Positions 59,732 through 64,000 of a DNA stretch of 64,000 nt are shown here, piece after piece (the first letter of the stretch is position 1; every line of letters starts with the position of its first letter). The notes below the pieces were generated by a model. That model was not told where the DNA came from. It did not search any database and was given only the letters and a program-made list of their open reading frames with translations. This DNA is from an uncultured Oscillospiraceae bacterium (GTDB taxonomy: Bacteria > Bacillota > Clostridia > Oscillospirales > Oscillospiraceae): positions 1 to 64,000 of the forward strand of contig CAKTMF010000002.1 of the NCBI GenBank assembly GCA_934573855.1, written 5' to 3'. Made by a program: the position numbers and the translations under genes.

Positions 59732-61495
59732 TCAGTTTACTCTTATGAGTTCTTCCCCGTCCACGGCATATATCCCGCCGTTTTCCGTCCCCTCGGGCGG
59801 GGAGGCGAGGTCGTATATCACGACGTAGTCAAAGCGCGCAACGCTCTCCGGCAAGGGCATCATTTCCACATAGCTCGGACGCAGCTCCGTGCGCAGCAGC
59901 ATGAACTCGATGGTGTCCGCCCGGTCGGCGGCAAAGAGTATGTCGCAGCGCTCTCCCTGCGTGAGGGCGTTGAGCGTCTCGTAATACGGCTCAAAGCGGC
60001 TGTGCAGCGCCTGCGTCGTGTGTACGTCGCGCCTCGTGAGCGTCCGCGCGGCGGTGCGAAACGGCGTAAAGAGCAGCGCCGCCGCCAGCACCGCGGCCAC
60101 CGCGCGCTTTGTCCCGACCGCGCCGCGGGAGATGAGGTCGGCCATCAGCATGAGCGCCAGCACCGCGTCCGCCATGAGGATATTGTTGAGGTAGCGCTCC
60201 ATGCCCAAAAGCTCCGCCGAATCGGACTCCGGGTAGGCGTACATGAAGCCCGCGCCCATTATCGCAAAGAACAGGACGTTCACCGCAAGCAACAGCGCGA
60301 AGGCTCTCGGGTACAGCTTGTCTCCGTTCCGGGAAGCGCTCTCCCTTTTCAGCAGCAGCCACAGCGCCGCCGTCAGCAGCGCAAGCACCGCGAGCGCGCA
60401 CAGCTGAGGGCAGATCGCCTCCTCGTTCGTGAGCGGACGGCGCACGAGCGCCTCGAGATAATCTCTAAGCACCGCGCCGGTGTAGTCCCTGTCGCCAAAA
60501 TGCTCTGCGGCTATTTGCGCGCTCGGCCCGTACCCGGACACGGCGCGGCTGAGCCGGACATGAAGCTCCCACGCAGCGCGCGGTGCGAGAGCCGCGCAGG
60601 TATATAGCGCGCAGCGGCGGCGAAAGCCCTCCGTCCGCTCCCCGTACTCCGCCGCAAAGACCGCGATCAGCACGGCAGCGGCAAAGGGAAGCCCGATGGA
60701 TTTTGTCAGCGGCAGAAGGATGAGTATCGCGGCAAGGTTCAGCCTGTCGAGCCGCTCCCCCTCCCGGTCGATGAGTGCGTGCGCAAGCCCCAGCGCTAAA
60801 AGGACGCTCAGGAACGAGTCGATGTAGATCTTCGAGTAGGCGTTGCGCTGGAATATCAGGGGCAGCAGCCATATCACCGCAAAAAACGCCCAGCTCCAGG
60901 CCTTTTTGAGGTCAAAGCGCCTCAAAAACGGGAAAAACATCGCGAACATGAACGTCTGATATGAAAAATACAGCAGCCACTCCGCCATGCTCTCGCCGCT
61001 CACGAGCATATAGATACGCTCGCAGAAATACTGGAACAGCGCCATCGCGGGCGGGTATGCGGGGAACATCGAGTCCGACCTCGCCGCCGTGCCGAAGCCG
61101 CCTATTGTGGTCATGACCTTTACGATGTCTCCCCAATGCGAGAACTCGTCCCACGAGGTGAGGCGCATACCGTAATTTATCGCCGCCAAAAAGATGTAGA
61201 GCGCCGCGAAAATGAAAAATCCGGGCGTGAAAAAGCGTTTTCTGAAGTCTCCCGCGCCGTTTCGCACCAGAAGATATATTGCGGCGGCGATAGCCGACAC
61301 GGCCGCGGCGAGCGCCGCATAAAACCCTGCGGGCAGCAGTCCGACTATGCCGAACACGAAGCCGGCGGTCACTATCGCGGTGCAGGTGAGCGGCAGAGCG
61401 TCCTCAAAGCTCCCCCGGCCGAGGGCGCACACGAGCGCCCCGCCCGAGCAGAGCAGGGCAAAAAACACTGTCAGCGTTATCAGTGATGAGACCAT
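59732..61495 (-). CDS. Multi-spanning membrane protein, GT-C-like
   Basis: A 587-residue protein with about twelve hydrophobic segments to residue 480 and a soluble C-terminal domain of some 100 residues. The first large extracytoplasmic loop has RLTSWDEFSHWGDIVK; an acidic WDE motif in this place is typical of GT-C glycosyltransferases that use polyprenyl-phosphate sugars (ArnT/PMT-like). I therefore suggest a role in surface glycan or lipid glycosylation, without a known substrate. The ATG follows AGAGGGATGA and starts only 4 nt after the comM stop, so the two are cotranscribed. Confidence 0.75.
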   Translation of the reverse strand: MVSSLITLTVFFALLCSGGALVCALGRGSFEDALPLTCTAIVTAGFVFGIVGLLPAGFYAALAAAVSAIAAAIYLLVRNGAGDFRKRFFTPGFFIFAALYIFLAAINYGMRLTSWDEFSHWGDIVKVMTTIGGFGTAARSDSMFPAYPPAMALFQYFCERIYMLVSGESMAEWLLYFSYQTFMFAMFFPFLRRFDLKKAWSWAFFAVIWLLPLIFQRNAYSKIYIDSFLSVLLALGLAHALIDREGERLDRLNLAAILILLPLTKSIGLPFAAAVLIAVFAAEYGERTEGFRRRCALYTCAALAPRAAWELHVRLSRAVSGYGPSAQIAAEHFGDRDYTGAVLRDYLEALVRRPLTNEEAICPQLCALAVLALLTAALWLLLKRESASRNGDKLYPRAFALLLAVNVLFFAIMGAGFMYAYPESDSAELLGMERYLNNILMADAVLALMLMADLISRGAVGTKRAVAAVLAAALLFTPFRTAARTLTRRDVHTTQALHSRFEPYYETLNALTQGERCDILFAADRADTIEFMLLRTELRPSYVEMMPLPESVARFDYVVIYDLASPPEGTENGGIYAVDGEELIRVN

Positions 61496-61499
61496 TCGG

Positions 61500-63014
61500 T
61501 CATCCCTCTCTGAAATCGTATGTGCGGTACTGTATCGCCTCGGCGATATCGTCCGCGGAGATGTTCTCGCGCCCGTCGAGGTCGGCGACGGTGCGCGCGA
61601 CGCGGAGTATGCGGTCGTAGCTTCGCGCGGTTAGGCCCATGGCGTCAAAGGCCGTGTGCATAAGCTCCTCGCACTCGGGCGTGAGGGCGCAGAAGCGGTC
61701 AAGTCCGCCGCTGTCCATGTGCGCGTTGCACATCGTGCCGCCGCCGAAGCGCCGGCGCTGAACCGCGCGGGCCGCGTCAACACGGCGCTTTATATCCGCG
61801 GAGGACTCGGCTCCGGAGCGGCTCTTCAGCTCCTCATACTCCAGCGCAGGGACCTCGACGATTATATCTATCCTGTCGAGCAGCGGGCCGGAGATACGGC
61901 TGTGGTAGCGGCGCACGTCGTTCTCGGAGCAGCGGCAGCGCCCGGACGGATGGCCGTACCAGCCGCACTTGCATGGATTCATGGCGCACACGAGCATGAA
62001 GCGGCTTGGGAACGTCACCGTCCCCGCCACGCGCGAGACCGTCACCTCTCCGTCCTCGATGGGCTGGCGCAGCACCTCCAGCGCGTCGGAGCGAAACTCC
62101 GGCAGCTCGTCAAGGAAAAGCACGCCGTTGTGCGCAAGGCTTATCTCGCCGGGCTTCGGCACCGTGCCGCCCCCGGAAAGAGCGGCGGCGGAGACCGTGT
62201 GGTGAGGCGAACGGAAGGGCCGCGCGCTCACCACGGGACGGCTTTTGCCCGTCAGCCCCGCGACGGAATGTATCTCGGTCGTCTCAAGCATTTCCTCCCT
62301 GCTCATGGCCGGGAGTATGCCTGGTAGGCGTTTTGCCATCATGGATTTGCCCGCGCCGGGAGGCCCGACGATGAGGATATTGTGTCCTCCCGCCGCCGCG
62401 ACCTCGAGCGCGCGCTTGACGTTCTCCTGACCCTTGACGTCGGAGAAATCCGGCATGCTCTCAAGAAAGCTCTCGGGCGAGGGGGCCTCAGCAGGCTCGA
62501 TGTCCGTCTCGCGGTTCAAAAATGCGACGAGCTGCCCCGCCGTCGTCACGGGATATACCCGGACATTCTCCGCGAACGCCGCCTCGGCGGCGTTGTCCGC
62601 CGGGACGAAAAGTCTCTTTATCCCCTCGCGCTCGGCCGCAAGCGCCATCGACAGCGCGCCCGGCACCGCGCGAAGCTCCCCGGCCAGCGAAAGCTCGCCG
62701 AAGAAAGCGCAGTCGGCGGGCAGCTTTCTTATCTGTCCGTCGGCGGAGAGTATGCCCAGCAGTACCGGCAGGTCATATACGGTGCCGGCCTTTTTCACGT
62801 CCGCCGGAGCGAGGTTCACGGTGATACGGCTCACGGGGAACTTGAAGCCCATGTTTTTTATCGCGGCACGCACGCGCTCGCGCGCCTCCCTGACGGCGGC
62901 GTCCGGAAGCCCCACTATCTCAAAGCCGGGCAGACCGTTGGATATATTTACCTCCACCGTCACGCCGTATCCGCCGATGCCGCTGACGCCGAAGCTCCTG
63001 ATACTGGAAAACAC
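61500..63014 (-). CDS. comM: Mg-chelatase-like AAA ATPase ComM/YifB
   Basis: A 504-residue protein. It has an N-terminal Lon-protease-like fold (GIGGYGVTVEVNISNGLPGFEIVGLPDAAVREARERVRAA), a central AAA module with GPPGAGKSMMAKRLPGILP and LFLDELPEF, a zinc-like CKCGWYGHPSGRCRC insert and a C-terminal helical lid (RSYDRILRVARTVADLDG). In transforming bacteria ComM is a helicase that promotes branch migration; in others its role is less clear. The start is GTG with GGAG 8 nt upstream. It lies before the GT-C-like gene and after aspS. Confidence 0.93.
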   Translation of the reverse strand: MFSSIRSFGVSGIGGYGVTVEVNISNGLPGFEIVGLPDAAVREARERVRAAIKNMGFKFPVSRITVNLAPADVKKAGTVYDLPVLLGILSADGQIRKLPADCAFFGELSLAGELRAVPGALSMALAAEREGIKRLFVPADNAAEAAFAENVRVYPVTTAGQLVAFLNRETDIEPAEAPSPESFLESMPDFSDVKGQENVKRALEVAAAGGHNILIVGPPGAGKSMMAKRLPGILPAMSREEMLETTEIHSVAGLTGKSRPVVSARPFRSPHHTVSAAALSGGGTVPKPGEISLAHNGVLFLDELPEFRSDALEVLRQPIEDGEVTVSRVAGTVTFPSRFMLVCAMNPCKCGWYGHPSGRCRCSENDVRRYHSRISGPLLDRIDIIVEVPALEYEELKSRSGAESSADIKRRVDAARAVQRRRFGGGTMCNAHMDSGGLDRFCALTPECEELMHTAFDAMGLTARSYDRILRVARTVADLDGRENISADDIAEAIQYRTYDFREG

Positions 63015-63093
63015 AGCCTCAACTCCTTGATCTGTCTATGCAGAAATATACGGACACAGGAGAGGGCAAGGACCCTCCCCTGTTCAATAACAA

Positions 63094-64000
63094 TTATTCC
63101 TCGCTCTCACAGGTGACGGCGATGTGAAGCTCGTCGAGCTGCTTCTGCTCCACGGTGGAGGGCGCGCCCATCATCACGTCCTGAGCGTTCTTGTTCATGG
63201 GGAACGGAATGATCTCGCGTATGCTGTCCTCGCCCGCGAGGAGCATGACCATGCGGTCCACGCCCGGGGCGATACCGGCATGCGGAGGAGCGCCGTAGCA
63301 GAATGCGTTGTACATGGCGGGGAACTTCTTCTTCACGTCCTCTTCTCCGAGACGCACCATCTCAAAGGCCTTGATCATTATCTCGGGGTCGTGGTTTCTC
63401 ACCGCGCCGGAGGAAAGCTCGACGCCGTTGCAGACGAGGTCGTACTGGTCCGCGGTGATGGTAAGAGGGTCTACCTCGCCGCGCTCGGCCCTGAGCAGCA
63501 CGTCAAGGCCGCCCGCGGGCATGGAGAACGGGTTGTGGCAGAACTCAAGCTCACCGGACTCGTCGCCGATCTCGTACATGGGGAAGTCCACGATCCAGCA
63601 GAATTCGTAGCGTTCCCTGTCCATGTGGCCGGGGCAGGCCGCGCCGAGCATTTTGAGCATGACGCCGGCGGTCTTGACAGCGGCGTCGTGAACGCCGGCC
63701 GAGACCATGACGAGGGTGTTGGGTCTGAGACCGAGAGCCTCGGTGAGAGCGTCCGCGCGGTCGGCCACGAACTTGGAAACGCCGCCGGCTATCTGCCCGT
63801 TCTCGTCCACCCTGAACCAGTAGGGCTTAGCGCCGGACTGCACCTCGACGTCGGCGCAGAGCTTGTCTATCTGCTTGCGGGTAAGGGTGCAGTCGCTCAC
63901 GGCAACTGCCTTGACGCAGGCCTTGTCAACATTGAAGGGCGCGAACTCCGTGTCTCTCGTGAGGGCGGTGATGTCCTCTACATGGAGGTCAATGCGCAGG
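63094..64000 (-). CDS. aspS: Aspartyl-tRNA synthetase, 3' part
   Basis: The last 301 residues of AspRS, open at the right edge of the window. Visible are the end of the catalytic core near the edge (IDLHVEDITALTRDTEF), the bacterial GAD insertion domain (DVEVQSGAKPYWFRVDENGQIAGGVSKFV), the FCWIVDFPMYE return to the core, and class II motif 3 in GIAPGVDRMVMLLAGEDSIREIIPFP. The presence of the GAD domain shows the bacterial type. The anticodon-binding domain and start lie outside. The stop is 79 bp before comM. Confidence 0.95.
   Translation of the reverse strand, partial: LRIDLHVEDITALTRDTEFAPFNVDKACVKAVAVSDCTLTRKQIDKLCADVEVQSGAKPYWFRVDENGQIAGGVSKFVADRADALTEALGLRPNTLVMVSAGVHDAAVKTAGVMLKMLGAACPGHMDRERYEFCWIVDFPMYEIGDESGELEFCHNPFSMPAGGLDVLLRAERGEVDPLTITADQYDLVCNGVELSSGAVRNHDPEIMIKAFEMVRLGEEDVKKKFPAMYNAFCYGAPPHAGIAPGVDRMVMLLAGEDSIREIIPFPMNKNAQDVMMGAPSTVEQKQLDELHIAVTCESEE

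Overview
The window looks like a piece of a GC-rich, spore-forming, anaerobic Firmicute of the class Clostridia, most likely an Oscillospiraceae/Ruminococcaceae-type gut organism. The signs are AGGAGG-type ribosome binding sites, two sporulation genes (sleB and spoIIQ) preceded by matches to forespore sigma-factor promoters, a T-box in front of thrS, the gdpP-rplI-dnaB-tilS-hpt-ftsH gene order, phosphate acetyltransferase, and a V-type ATPase whose ion-binding residues match the sodium type. No phage, transposase or CRISPR array was seen. Species cannot be named from the sequence alone.

Layout. At 1-240 a tandem pair of strong promoters and an rRNA-type leader point left out of the window. 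At 0.3-8.5 kb, mostly on the minus strand, lie a zinc-ribbon membrane protein, sleB, thrS with its T-box, a Ca2+/Mn2+ P-type ATPase behind a yybP-ykoY (Mn2+) riboswitch, and ychF. A MarR regulator/GT8 glycosyltransferase pair follows (9-10.3 kb). From 18.2 down to 10.4 kb runs one long minus-strand operon, gdpP-rplI-dnaB-tilS-hpt-ftsH. At 18.3-20.4 kb come a shortened sugar nucleotidyltransferase, a LUD protein and a cupin. Then a two-component system, a NUDIX hydrolase, lepA with a small regulator, pta and tadA (20.8-28.1 kb).

The most unusual block is 28.2-31.9 kb. A TetR regulator faces a tight operon of a membrane protein, a P1B metal ATPase that lacks its nucleotide-binding domain, and an HMA-TauE/SafE/DsbD-like fusion; a metallo-beta-lactamase-fold hydrolase follows. 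Next come spoIIQ, an Xre regulator facing a multi-spanning membrane protein, and enolase. At 37-39 kb sits an ADP-ribosylation module (HxlR regulator, zinc-type macrodomain hydrolase, class M sirtuin) that shows signs of decay: an HxlR gene without a usable start and an in-frame TAA in the macrodomain gene. A GMP synthase without its glutaminase domain, two tandem paralogous leucine-rich-repeat surface proteins, rpsF-ssb-rpsR, a GT4 glycosyltransferase, mnmG-mnmA and a secreted membrane-anchored protein follow.

From 59.4 down to 50.7 kb is a complete nine-gene V-type ATPase operon (H-I-K-E-C-F-A-B-D). The right end holds a GT-C-like membrane protein, comM/yifB and the 3' part of aspS, which runs out of the window. 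A family of short GC-rich palindromic repeats is scattered between genes at four places.

How the parts fit together. Core information processing (thrS, aspS, dnaB, ssb, rpsF, rpsR, rplI, tilS, tadA, mnmA, mnmG, lepA, ychF), nucleotide metabolism (hpt, guaA), glycolysis and fermentation (eno, pta), ion homeostasis (V-ATPase, P-type ATPases) and sporulation are mixed with small accessory modules. Gene starts were chosen from visible ribosome binding sites and often differ from the longest open frame. No alignment or database search was run.
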